Origin: an uncultured Alistipes sp.
GTDB lineage: Bacteria; Bacteroidota; Bacteroidia; Bacteroidales; Rikenellaceae
Assembly: GCA_900769745.1 (NCBI GenBank)
Contig: CAAGHX010000028.1
Coordinates: 1 to 6,253, forward strand
Direction: 5' to 3'
DNA length: 6,253 bases
The notes below the pieces were generated by a model, which saw nothing but the letters and a program-made list of their open reading frames with translations, made no database searches and was not told the origin of the DNA. Both the position numbers and the translations under genes were made by a program. Below, piece after piece: positions 1 through 6,253 of the stretch (the stretch's first letter is position 1; each line of letters starts with the position of its first letter).

Positions 1-17
1 AGACTATCGAAAAATAG

Positions 18-55
18 AGAGCCCCAGAAGTTTGAAAACTTTTGGGGCTCTTTTT
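18..55 (+). terminator. Strong intrinsic terminator at left edge
   Basis: A near-perfect inverted repeat pairs 18-32 with 37-51 (core GAGCCCC / GGGGCTC, one G-T wobble), leaving a four-base loop at 33-36. A run of five T follows at 51-55, so it reads best as a terminator for a plus-strand gene that ends left of the window. On the minus strand the same hairpin lies about 18 bases past the stop of the pyrophosphatase-like gene and is followed by CTATTTTT. It can therefore plausibly end the rmuC unit as well, as a two-way terminator. The incoming plus-strand gene is inferred, not seen. Confidence 0.88.
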
Positions 56-69
56 ATGTCGGTATGAGA

Positions 70-426
70 TTAATCTCTGCGTACTATGTAGCCGCCCATG
101 TCGGGCCAGGTGTTGTAGAAATCTTCGATGTATTTCATCTCTGAGTCGGTGCAGCCGACCATTAGCTTCATCTCGGCATCGCGTTTGTCGAGGTCAACTG
201 TGCAGATAACGGCCGTTAGGCGCTTCTCGTCTGCCGTGCCGAGCCACACATCTAGACCCTCGCCATCGTTTGAGGTGGTGGCGTCGAGATAGCCGTAATC
301 AATTTGATAGACAATCTCGGGGAAACGAGGGTGGTGCGACCCCTTGGGGCGGTCGATTACAATTTTGGAAGTGGTGAGCAGCTCATCTAAGCGCTGCCAA
401 AATATCTGATTATTACTCTTCGTCAT
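70..426 (-). CDS. Short type I inorganic pyrophosphatase-like protein
   Basis: 118 residues. The central segment resembles the core of family I soluble inorganic pyrophosphatases (PPi + H2O to 2 Pi, Mg-dependent, cytoplasmic): IDRPKGS at 24-30, DYGYL at 43-47, then DGEGLDVWLG at 54-63, matching the family signature DGDPLDVLV. A later AEMKLMVG (84-91) resembles the DAKLVAV strand. Two acidic metal positions differ: the middle Asp of the signature is Glu56, and the Asp before the conserved Lys87 is Glu85. The Pro of the signature is Gly57. At 118 residues it is clearly shorter than the usual 170-180 and lacks the C-terminal helix region, yet the frame is intact, so it looks like a short subfamily rather than a broken gene. 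I chose ATG 426 over an upstream in-frame TTG at 447; with ATG it overlaps the end of rmuC by 14 bases, suggesting translational coupling. There is no signal peptide. True PPase activity is uncertain. Confidence 0.78.
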   Translation of the reverse strand: MTKSNNQIFWQRLDELLTTSKIVIDRPKGSHHPRFPEIVYQIDYGYLDATTSNDGEGLDVWLGTADEKRLTAVICTVDLDKRDAEMKLMVGCTDSEMKYIEDFYNTWPDMGGYIVRRD

Positions 427-1774
427 AGCTATCTGTATGTTGCTCAATAAATTTCTCGCTCTCTACGGCCTCGCACTCATCCAATATGCGCTGCGACTGT
501 CGGCGTGAAGTGGGAAGGCCCAATTTGCGCAGGCGCTCGCCTGTGCGCACAATGTTGTTATTACCCGTAAATAGACGCTTGTATGCCTCGTCATACTTGG
601 CACGAGCCTGGTCGATGCCAGCTCCTACACCCTCGAGGGCCGATGTGAAGGCCACGAGTTGCTCATACAGAGTAACGCCATATTTGATAATGTTCTCCTG
701 GTTCTTGCTCTGGTCGTCACGTCGCCACAGGTCATCGACAATCTTCAGCAGCGCAAAGAGGTTTGTGGGCGACGAAATGATAACCTTCTTTTCGTAGGCA
801 TCGTTCCAAATGGTGTGGTCCTCCTGCAAGGCCTGCAAGAATGCTGGCTCGTTGGGGACAAACATAATAACAAAATCGGGCGACTGCACGAGCTGCTGAT
901 AGCGCTTGCTGCTCAACTCCTTGATGTGCTGACGCATAGATGCAATGTGTGCAGCGAGTGCCGCCTTGCGCTCAATCTCGGTTTCGGCTTTCGATGAGTT
1001 TACGTATGCTGTAAGCGACACCTTCGAGTCGATGATAATCTGCTTGTTGTTAGGCAGGTTGAGAAGCACGTCAGGGCGCAGATTGTTGCCCTGCTCATCC
1101 TTGATGTTATGCTGCGTCTGGTAGTGTACGCCACGAATAAGGTTCGAGCCGTCGAGGATAGTCTCGAGAATCACCTCGCCCCAATCGCCCTGCACCTTTG
1201 AGTTACCTTTGAGGGCATTGGTGAGGTTGGTGGTCTCGGTTGTAATCTGTACATTGAGTTCCATCAAGCGTTTGAGCTCGTTCTTTAGCTCGCCACTCTG
1301 CTCAGTCTGATGGCTGTAGATGCTCTCCACTCGCTCCTTGAACTCGCGGATGTTATCCTTGAAGGGTTTGAGGATTATATCTATCGACTCCTGATTCTCT
1401 TGCTTGAAGCGGCGGCTCTGCTCGCCAAGTACATCTCCCGCCAAGTTGCGGAACTGTTCGCGGAGGCTCTTCTCCATCTCTTGCTGCGAACGCACCTTGT
1501 CGTCAATCGAGCGACGCTCAGCCTCAAGCTCGGTTGCGACCTTTATGCGTGCAATCTTCTCCTCCTGCAAGGCATTTTGCGTAGCCTGGTGGGCCGAAAC
1601 CTCGGCCTGGAGAGAGCTATTGGTTGCCTGCAACTCCTGCTCGCTGAGCGAGATTTGGCTGGTGAGTTGTGTAATCTTGCCACGCTGTATGATGTACAGC
1701 GTGATGAAAATTGCAAGAGCAATAGCCAATGCGACAACAAATATTATGATGTAAATTGAAGTTTCCATAATCAT
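413..1774 (-). CDS. rmuC: RmuC-family DNA recombination protein (membrane-anchored, nuclease-like)
   Basis: 453 residues, full length for the family. Order: an N-terminal transmembrane helix (about 6-29, rich in Ile, Val, Leu and Ala), a long Gln/Glu/Lys-rich coiled coil (about 32-180), then the RmuC core (about 190-405). The core shows GDWGE at 196-200, RPDVLLNLP at 233-241 and IIIDSKV at 246-252. These fit the restriction-endonuclease-like PD-(D/E)xK pattern, with Glu200, Asp235, Asp249 and Lys251 as likely active-site residues. FVPNEPAF (305-312) and PTNLFALLK (336-344) are further conserved blocks. In E. coli, rmuC mutations raise inversion at short inverted repeats, and the protein is thought to act on recombination or replication intermediates; its biochemical role is not settled. 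The start is ATG 1774, but the in-frame ATG at 1768 is equally possible. A TATCTTTG -7 box lies about 20 bases upstream. It is the first gene of a unit with the pyrophosphatase-like gene. Confidence 0.95.
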   Translation of the reverse strand: MIMETSIYIIIFVVALAIALAIFITLYIIQRGKITQLTSQISLSEQELQATNSSLQAEVSAHQATQNALQEEKIARIKVATELEAERRSIDDKVRSQQEMEKSLREQFRNLAGDVLGEQSRRFKQENQESIDIILKPFKDNIREFKERVESIYSHQTEQSGELKNELKRLMELNVQITTETTNLTNALKGNSKVQGDWGEVILETILDGSNLIRGVHYQTQHNIKDEQGNNLRPDVLLNLPNNKQIIIDSKVSLTAYVNSSKAETEIERKAALAAHIASMRQHIKELSSKRYQQLVQSPDFVIMFVPNEPAFLQALQEDHTIWNDAYEKKVIISSPTNLFALLKIVDDLWRRDDQSKNQENIIKYGVTLYEQLVAFTSALEGVGAGIDQARAKYDEAYKRLFTGNNNIVRTGERLRKLGLPTSRRQSQRILDECEAVESEKFIEQHTDSYDEE

Positions 1775-1794
1775 AGATAGGTTTTTCAGTATAG

Positions 1795-1802
1795 CAAAGA
1801 TA
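1795..1802 (-). promoter_or_regulatory. Bacteroidota-type -7 box for rmuC
   Basis: On the minus strand the bases read TATCTTTG, an exact match to the Bacteroidota sigma factor -7 consensus TAnnTTTG. They lie about 20 bases upstream of the rmuC ATG at 1774, predicting a very short leader. I see no good TTTG -33 element at the usual distance (around 1821-1826), where the minus strand reads ATACAC. The promoter assignment therefore rests on the -7 box and its position. Confidence 0.6.
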
Positions 1803-1823
1803 GTGATTTCAAATAAAAAAGTG

Positions 1824-1831
1824 TATATTTG
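1824..1831 (+). promoter_or_regulatory. Bacteroidota-type -7 box for the GxGYxYP/GH36 unit
   Basis: The plus strand reads TATATTTG, an exact match to the TAnnTTTG -7 consensus, 25 bases before the ATG at 1857. Transcription would start near 1836-1840, giving a leader of about 20 bases. The expected -33 position (about 1800-1805) reads ATAGTG rather than TTTG, so the box may be weak or need an activator. This site also helps set the gene start: an upstream in-frame GTG at 1803 would not be on the transcript. Confidence 0.6.
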
Positions 1832-1856
1832 TGTAGAAACATTTTCAGACGAAATT

Positions 1857-3755
1857 ATGAAGAATAGACTTTTTGCATTTATGTCGGCTTTATTGGTGGT
1901 GATGTTTGTTTTGCCATCGTGCAGCAGAGGTGATGACCCCGTAGCTTATGTTGATTTTACACATCTGAGAAAATATAACTCAAAGGACAAAGAGCATCTT
2001 CCTCATATGTGGGATATGCTGCACACAACGGCTACTTTGCAGGGTATAGTGAACCGCAAATCGCCACAGATTTACATAGAGTATGTGGTTGCAAATAAGC
2101 TGGAAGTTGACCGCTTCTGGTGGAACTACTATCGTGAGGAGGGTCGTTGGTTGTCGGAGCGAGATACGGTTGTCTATAACGATGTTGTGAAGCTTGTGGA
2201 GGATTACCAGAGCTATATAAAAGGTGCTGTGGTTTACGATTCTAATGTGGCGGCTACATCGTGTGTGGCATCGGCTGTGGCAGGTGCTGAAGATTTGATA
2301 GCTGTGCGATATGATACTTCGCCCGAGAGCTTGTATAGCCGATTGATTTTGGGCGGTCCAAAATTGAAGGTTAAGGTGTGGCTTGTGAATGAGGATGGTA
2401 CTTCTATGTTCACAGGTGAGGGCGCTATTCCTCAGACCGATAGAAAGAGCACCGGCTCGGCAAAGAACGATGCTTATGAGTGGTATATCCACAACTATAT
2501 GAAAGCAAACCGCTGCAATGCAGAGTATGCAGGCTACTATCTCGACCAGTATTGGCGTGACCACGCTGGTTGTAGCGTGATGAATGCACATTGCCTTACC
2601 AATCACGACTTCTTCGTAAGCAAGCGTGCCTTCTTCTTCGACCTCTCGCCTTGGGGTGACGAGCCTTCAACCGATGAGCCAGAGCAGAATGCTGGCCAGG
2701 ATTTGGTTACACTTAAGAAGATGCTCGCCGAGGCGTATCGCATCAACAAGGGCAAGAAGTTCTGCCACATCGGTGGCTTCCCTGCGTGGGCATACAAATA
2801 TACAACCCGAGTGGGTGGTAGTCACGAGCCAGTGGCTACTGAGTGGGAGTTTAGCCGTATCATCAGTGCTTACAACGCCTTCAAAGATGCCGATGCGATT
2901 GGTTATGGAGCTATGGCTAACGCTTCGTTCTGGCAGCACTTCCCGCTGGAGGAGAACTATCCGCAGAAGTGGGTGAGCGAGGAGGAGCTCAAGCAGCGAG
3001 GCTACCTCGATGAGAACGGCAAGGTGGTAATTGGCGATAGAAAGTTTATGATATTCTATGTGGGCGATTACGACGCATCATCGTGGGTTACATCGGTCTT
3101 GCCAGCGTTGTGGAATGACGAGGGTCGAGGCGATTTGCCGCTTATGTGGTGCATCAGCCCTGTGCTTGCACGCCGTGCCCCAATGGTTTTGGATTATGTT
3201 CGTAAGACAGCATCGGCTAATGACTATTTTGCTGCGGCTGACAATGGTGCTGGTTATCTTATGCCAGGTATGTTGCAGGAGCCACGCGAGTCGGGCCTCC
3301 CTTGCGGATTGGATGCGTGGGCGGCACACTGCAAACCTATGTACGAAAAGTGGGGACTTACAATCACAGGTTTTGTGATTGATGGCTATGCGCCTGGCCT
3401 GAACGAGAAGGGATTGGCTTGCTACGCTTCGTTTAGCCCAGATGGTATTGTGCCACAAAAGACTCCTCGCACACGTCTGTTTGGCAATATGCCTGTGTTG
3501 CGTTCAGGCGATGATTTGGTGCAGACACCCGAGAAGAACGCCGAGTTTATCGTGTGGGATATGATGAGTCGTAACCCAACGCCATTTGCTTGGTATCGCG
3601 ACATTCTGAAGAGCCCAACTTGGCACAAGGAGGTGATGGCGAAAATCAACGAGCTTGAGCCCCGTATTGAGCTGCTCGATGCGCCTACATTCTTCGAATT
3701 GTATCGTCGCTGGCTCAAGGAGAACCCCGATGCTGCGGCAGGCTTGATAGAGTAA
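1857..3755 (+). CDS. GxGYxYP-family putative glycoside hydrolase, lipoprotein
   Basis: 632 residues from ATG 1857. The N-terminus is a lipoprotein signal: MKNR, a hydrophobic stretch (about 5-19), then the lipobox LPSC with lipid Cys22. The following SRGDD is acidic, like the export tags that send Bacteroidota lipoproteins to the cell surface. The body fits the GxGYxYP family of putative glycoside hydrolases: an N-terminal part with TLQGIVNRKSPQIYI (about 60-74), typical of its N-terminal domain, and a C-terminal part with FYVGDYDASSW (400-410) and the signature GAGYLMP (464-470), where the usual second Tyr is Met. VIDGYAP (507-513) lies downstream. I know of no settled activity for the family. 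The reading frame extends upstream to a GTG at 1803, but only ATG 1857 puts the signal peptide at the N-terminus and lies after the -7 box. It is followed after 30 bases by a GH36 gene, so a role in alpha-galactoside or host/plant glycan breakdown is inferred. Confidence 0.85.
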   Translation: MKNRLFAFMSALLVVMFVLPSCSRGDDPVAYVDFTHLRKYNSKDKEHLPHMWDMLHTTATLQGIVNRKSPQIYIEYVVANKLEVDRFWWNYYREEGRWLSERDTVVYNDVVKLVEDYQSYIKGAVVYDSNVAATSCVASAVAGAEDLIAVRYDTSPESLYSRLILGGPKLKVKVWLVNEDGTSMFTGEGAIPQTDRKSTGSAKNDAYEWYIHNYMKANRCNAEYAGYYLDQYWRDHAGCSVMNAHCLTNHDFFVSKRAFFFDLSPWGDEPSTDEPEQNAGQDLVTLKKMLAEAYRINKGKKFCHIGGFPAWAYKYTTRVGGSHEPVATEWEFSRIISAYNAFKDADAIGYGAMANASFWQHFPLEENYPQKWVSEEELKQRGYLDENGKVVIGDRKFMIFYVGDYDASSWVTSVLPALWNDEGRGDLPLMWCISPVLARRAPMVLDYVRKTASANDYFAAADNGAGYLMPGMLQEPRESGLPCGLDAWAAHCKPMYEKWGLTITGFVIDGYAPGLNEKGLACYASFSPDGIVPQKTPRTRLFGNMPVLRSGDDLVQTPEKNAEFIVWDMMSRNPTPFAWYRDILKSPTWHKEVMAKINELEPRIELLDAPTFFELYRRWLKENPDAAAGLIE

Positions 3756-3785
3756 TGATTGATAAATAACCAAAACGATAAAACT

Positions 3786-5852
3786 ATGAAACCCAATTTG
3801 AAAAGAGTCTTGTGCCTGGTGGTGTGTCTGGCGGCAGTGTTTATGCTGATGCCAGGTGACGCTCTTGCGCAGGCAACGCAGAAGATTGCTGTTCCGACCG
3901 ATGTCGAGAAGTGGATTACATCGACCTTTGCACGTGGCAAGGTGCCTCCATTCTCGTTCGTATATGGTGAGCAGAACTCAGTAGAGTTTATCCGCAAGTG
4001 GAAGCACTCTATCCGTAAGGTGGAGTCGGCCGAGGGTGTTGTGAGATATGAGGTGTCGTATCTCGACGCGCAGTCGGGCTTGCAGGTGAAGTGTGATGTG
4101 AAGGGATTCCAGGAGTTTGGAGCAGTGGAGTGGTTGTTGCACTTCACTAATACATCGACAAAAAACACCACGCAGATTAAGGATGTGAAGGTGACCGACC
4201 TCACTATGGCGTGTGCGTCGGCAGGTGATTTCAACGTTCTCCACTCGGCTGGTAGTACAGCATCGAGATCGGACTTCCGCCCACTCTATACAACACTGGG
4301 TGCAGAGCCATTGAAGATGTCGCCCAAGAATGGTCGTCCATCTGATATTTCGGCCTACCCATTCTTCAATATCATCACACCCGACAAGAAGGGAGTGGTT
4401 GTAGGTATTGGCTGGACAGGAACTTGGTTTGCTGATATTGCATTGAAGGGCAAGCAGGGTGTAAACCTTGCATCGGGTATGAAGACAATCGATTTGCATC
4501 TCTATCCTGCTGAGACAATCCGTACTCCTCTTGTTGCTATGCTCTTTTGGCAGGGTGAGGATTTTATGACAGGTAACAATCAGTTCCGTCGCTTTATCCT
4601 TGCTCACCATACTCGTAAGGTCGATGAGGAGTATGCTCACTCGCCTTTGTGCGGTGGATTTGATTGGGGCGACCCAGCTCCTTGTAACGAGTATAGCTGT
4701 CTTACCGAGGATTTTGCCGTAGCACTTATCAATCGTCATAAGCAGTTTGGCATCGTGCCAGAGGTATTTTGGTTGGACGCTGGCTGGTATGAGGGTTGCG
4801 GTGGCCCAGACTTTAGCGGTGGTTCTTGGTGGACAAATGCTGGTAACTGGAGAGTAGATAAGACTCGTTTTCTTAATGGCTTGAAACCTTTGTCTGATGC
4901 GGCTCACAAGGTGGGTGCTAAGTTTATGGTATGGTTTGAGCCAGAGCGAACATACGAGGGTACACAGTTCCGCAAGGAGCACCCCGAATGGTTGCTGAAG
5001 GTGGCTGCCGACAAGAACAACTACCTCTTCGATTTGGGTAATAAGGAGGCTAATGAGTGGCTTTGCAAATATATCGGCGATATGATTGAGGAGAATGGTA
5101 TCGACTACTATCGTCAGGATTTCAATATGCCGATTGCTCGATTCTGGGAAGCTTATGATGAGCAGGGTAGAGTAGGTATGCGCGAGATTCGCTATGTGGA
5201 GGGTCTGTATGCATATTGGGACTATCTGCTTGAGCGATTCCCTGGTATGATTATCGACAACTGCGCTTCGGGCGGTCGCCGTATCGACCTCGAAACCACA
5301 AGCCGCAGTATCCCTTTGTGGCGCACAGACTACCGCTATGGCGAGGTGAATGGCTACCAGTGCCACACCTATGGTCTTAATTTCTTCTTGCCACTGCACG
5401 GTACAGGACTCTATGGTGCCGATAATTATAATTTCCGTTCAAGCCTTAGTGCCGCCACAGTGACTAACTGGGAGCTTACAGCCAAGCGTGGCTCGATAGG
5501 TGATATGCAGAAGGCTTTGGCCGAGTTTAAGCAGTTGCGCCCATACTTTATGGAGGACTACTACCCACTCACTGGCCTTGGTGATTTGACTGGCGATGAT
5601 GTGTGGCTTGCATATCAGCTCAACCGCCCATCTGATAAGAGCGGTATTGTTGTAGGTTTCCGCCGCAAGGATAGTAAGCAGGAGTCTATCTCGGTGCAGC
5701 TCCGCGGTCTTGATCCTGATGCTACCTACATCGTAAGAAACGAGAACGATGGCACGCAGCAGCGCCTCAGCGGTAAGCAGCTCGCTGAAGGCATAACCCT
5801 CGCGCTGGATAAAGCACCAGATTCAATTCTGTTGAAATATAGAGCAGAGTAG
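3786..5852 (+). CDS. Secreted GH36 alpha-galactosidase-type glycoside hydrolase
   Basis: 688 residues. A signal peptide (about 1-28; LKR, hydrophobic core, ALA then Gln29) points to the periplasm by signal peptidase I. An N-terminal beta-sandwich (about 30-265) precedes a (beta/alpha)8 barrel (about 280-590) and a small C-terminal beta domain (about 605-688), as usual for GH36 and near the normal length. Barrel motifs: FWLDAGWYEG (328-337), WFEPERTYEGT (383-393), YRQDFN (442-447), NCASGGRRIDLET (492-504) and WRTDYR (512-517). By family knowledge Asp445 is the nucleophile and Asp515 the acid/base of a retaining mechanism that releases terminal alpha-galactose. Sequence around Asp445 differs from the KWDMN of classical RafA-like enzymes, so related substrates such as alpha-GalNAc are not excluded. 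The start is ATG 3786; an in-frame TTG at 3759 would put nine polar residues before the signal. It lies 30 bases after the GxGYxYP gene, with no terminator between, and probably shares its promoter. Confidence 0.94.
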   Translation: MKPNLKRVLCLVVCLAAVFMLMPGDALAQATQKIAVPTDVEKWITSTFARGKVPPFSFVYGEQNSVEFIRKWKHSIRKVESAEGVVRYEVSYLDAQSGLQVKCDVKGFQEFGAVEWLLHFTNTSTKNTTQIKDVKVTDLTMACASAGDFNVLHSAGSTASRSDFRPLYTTLGAEPLKMSPKNGRPSDISAYPFFNIITPDKKGVVVGIGWTGTWFADIALKGKQGVNLASGMKTIDLHLYPAETIRTPLVAMLFWQGEDFMTGNNQFRRFILAHHTRKVDEEYAHSPLCGGFDWGDPAPCNEYSCLTEDFAVALINRHKQFGIVPEVFWLDAGWYEGCGGPDFSGGSWWTNAGNWRVDKTRFLNGLKPLSDAAHKVGAKFMVWFEPERTYEGTQFRKEHPEWLLKVAADKNNYLFDLGNKEANEWLCKYIGDMIEENGIDYYRQDFNMPIARFWEAYDEQGRVGMREIRYVEGLYAYWDYLLERFPGMIIDNCASGGRRIDLETTSRSIPLWRTDYRYGEVNGYQCHTYGLNFFLPLHGTGLYGADNYNFRSSLSAATVTNWELTAKRGSIGDMQKALAEFKQLRPYFMEDYYPLTGLGDLTGDDVWLAYQLNRPSDKSGIVVGFRRKDSKQESISVQLRGLDPDATYIVRNENDGTQQRLSGKQLAEGITLALDKAPDSILLKYRAE

Positions 5853-5871
5853 ATAACTCAAATTCGATATG

Positions 5872-5910
5872 AAAAAGCCTGTCTAACCGAGCGGTTGGAC
5901 AGGCCTTTTT
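5872..5910. terminator. Two-way terminator between converging genes
   Basis: An inverted repeat pairs 5877-5889 (GCCTGTCTAACCG) with 5892-5904 (CGGTTGGACAGGC) with one T-G wobble; the loop is short, effectively GAGC after the innermost pair opens. Five T follow on the plus strand (5906-5910), and five A precede the stem (5872-5876), giving TTTTT on the minus strand. It begins 20 bases past the GH36 stop at 5852 and also lies just past the stop of the minus-strand gene at 5929, so it suits termination from both sides. It marks the 3' end of the two-gene glycan unit. Confidence 0.9.
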
Positions 5911-5928
5911 ATTTCAGTAAAATCTATT

Positions 5929-6253
5929 TTAGTGTGTGGCTTTGTACCACGCTGTATTTTCATAATCTGAGCGGTAGAGCACCGAAGGAGCCGAGGTTGT
6001 GAGTCCCGAGAATGTGCGGATTGGATACTCACCAGCTGTTCCCAGATTGGTCCAAAATACCGACAATGTGTATTTGGTAGGAACGGTGCGATTCATCTGC
6101 TGCTGGAATGCCTTGAGTGCCTGCTCGTCGTCGCACATCTGCTCGATGTAGTCGCCCAGGTCGAAGAAGATGTGGTCGCGGTGTCCCTCGAAAGCCTGGA
6201 TGTTGCTGATGTCGTAGCTCTTCTGTTGTGCGTTGTTAACCTTTTTTACAGCA
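5929..6253 (-). CDS. Probable clostripain-family (C11) cysteine peptidase, C-terminal part only
   Basis: The frame is open from the right edge of the window to TAA at 5929-5931, giving 107 C-terminal residues; the start lies outside. The nearest internal Met (ATG at 6138) is not the start, because 38 good in-frame codons precede it (including NIQAFEGHRDHIFFDLGDYI). The segment has an FFDLGDYIEQM helix, a QALKAFQQQMNRTV helix, a strand-like middle, then FSGLTTSAPS and the ending YENTAWYKATH. This combination resembles the C-terminal region of Bacteroidales clostripain-related lipoproteins, which commonly show an SGLS-type turn and end near WYKAT. The family is secreted or surface cysteine peptidases cutting after Arg or Lys; the catalytic His and Cys would lie upstream, out of view, so activity cannot be judged. 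The call rests on remembered family pattern, not alignment. It converges on the GH36 gene across a shared terminator and is not in its operon. Confidence 0.6.
   Translation of the reverse strand, partial: AVKKVNNAQQKSYDISNIQAFEGHRDHIFFDLGDYIEQMCDDEQALKAFQQQMNRTVPTKYTLSVFWTNLGTAGEYPIRTFSGLTTSAPSVLYRSDYENTAWYKATH

Noticed and set aside
18..51. Left-edge inverted repeat as a possible mobile-element end or attachment site
   Set aside because: The small loop and adjacent T run fit an intrinsic terminator, and no second copy or target duplication is present in the window.
486..1759. Several plus-strand open frames opposite rmuC
   Set aside because: They lie wholly within rmuC, whose TM, coiled-coil and nuclease motifs are unambiguous. 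Their Leu- or Arg/Ser-rich products are by-products of coding bias.
1775..1856. Possible riboswitch or small RNA in the divergent intergenic region
   Set aside because: The gap is too short, is AT-rich, lacks a stable hairpin, and is accounted for by two promoter boxes with short leaders.
1980..2606. 208-codon minus-strand open frame inside the GxGYxYP gene
   Set aside because: It is again in codon register with the forward gene, and its His/Cys/Ile-rich product is typical of antisense translation.
3422..4234. 270-codon minus-strand open frame across the junction of the two glycan genes
   Set aside because: It covers the 3' end of one clear gene and the 5' end of another, has low-complexity Ser/Thr/Cys composition, and shows no domain or promoter.
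3978..5399. 473-codon open frame on the minus strand, antisense to the GH36 gene
   Set aside because: It is in codon register with the GH36 gene, so its stops could arise only at forward TTA, CTA or TCA codons, which this stretch avoids. The product is Ile/Leu/Thr/Cys/His-rich with no recognisable domain, while the forward strand encodes clear GH36 motifs.
5869..5886. Tiny frame MKKPV with a stop, just after the GH36 gene
   Set aside because: It overlaps the left arm of the terminator hairpin and encodes only five residues. A leader-peptide or attenuator role is unlikely because no plus-strand gene follows.

Overview
The window looks like chromosomal DNA of a Bacteroidales (Bacteroidota) bacterium, probably gut-associated. 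The evidence is TAnnTTTG-type -7 promoter boxes with no clear Shine-Dalgarno sequences, a lipoprotein whose residues after the lipid cysteine resemble a Bacteroidota surface-export signal, a GxGYxYP-family protein next to a secreted GH36 enzyme, and the C-terminal end of a clostripain-like (C11) protein. The genus cannot be fixed from sequence reading alone.

Layout: (1) 1-69 holds a strong hairpin terminator. (2) 70-1774, minus strand, is a two-gene unit: rmuC (413-1774), then a short type I inorganic-pyrophosphatase-like gene (70-426) whose ATG lies inside the last 14 bases of rmuC. (3) 1775-1856 is a compact divergent promoter region with one -7 box on each strand. (4) 1857-5852, plus strand, is a two-gene glycan-degradation unit: a GxGYxYP-family lipoprotein (1857-3755), then, after a 30-base gap, a secreted GH36 alpha-galactosidase-type enzyme (3786-5852). 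(5) 5877-5910 is a two-way terminator between converging genes. (6) 5929 to the right edge, minus strand, is the C-terminal 107 residues of a probable clostripain-family protein.

The two plus-strand genes probably work together. The lipoprotein would sit on the outer membrane, possibly facing outward, and the GH36 enzyme would be released to the periplasm to remove terminal alpha-linked galactose (or a related sugar). No SusC/SusD pair, sensor or transporter is visible, so this looks like a small stand-alone CAZyme pair, or part of a locus whose other parts lie elsewhere. The rmuC/pyrophosphatase-like unit is housekeeping in character.

I found no mobile element, CRISPR array, tRNA, rRNA or clear horizontally acquired block. 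No intergenic stretch exceeds about 85 bases. The most interesting items are the GxGYxYP protein, whose family lacks a settled activity as far as I know, its pairing with a GH36 enzyme of non-classical active-site sequence, and the reduced pyrophosphatase-like protein with altered metal-binding residues. I do not see an obviously new multi-gene system.
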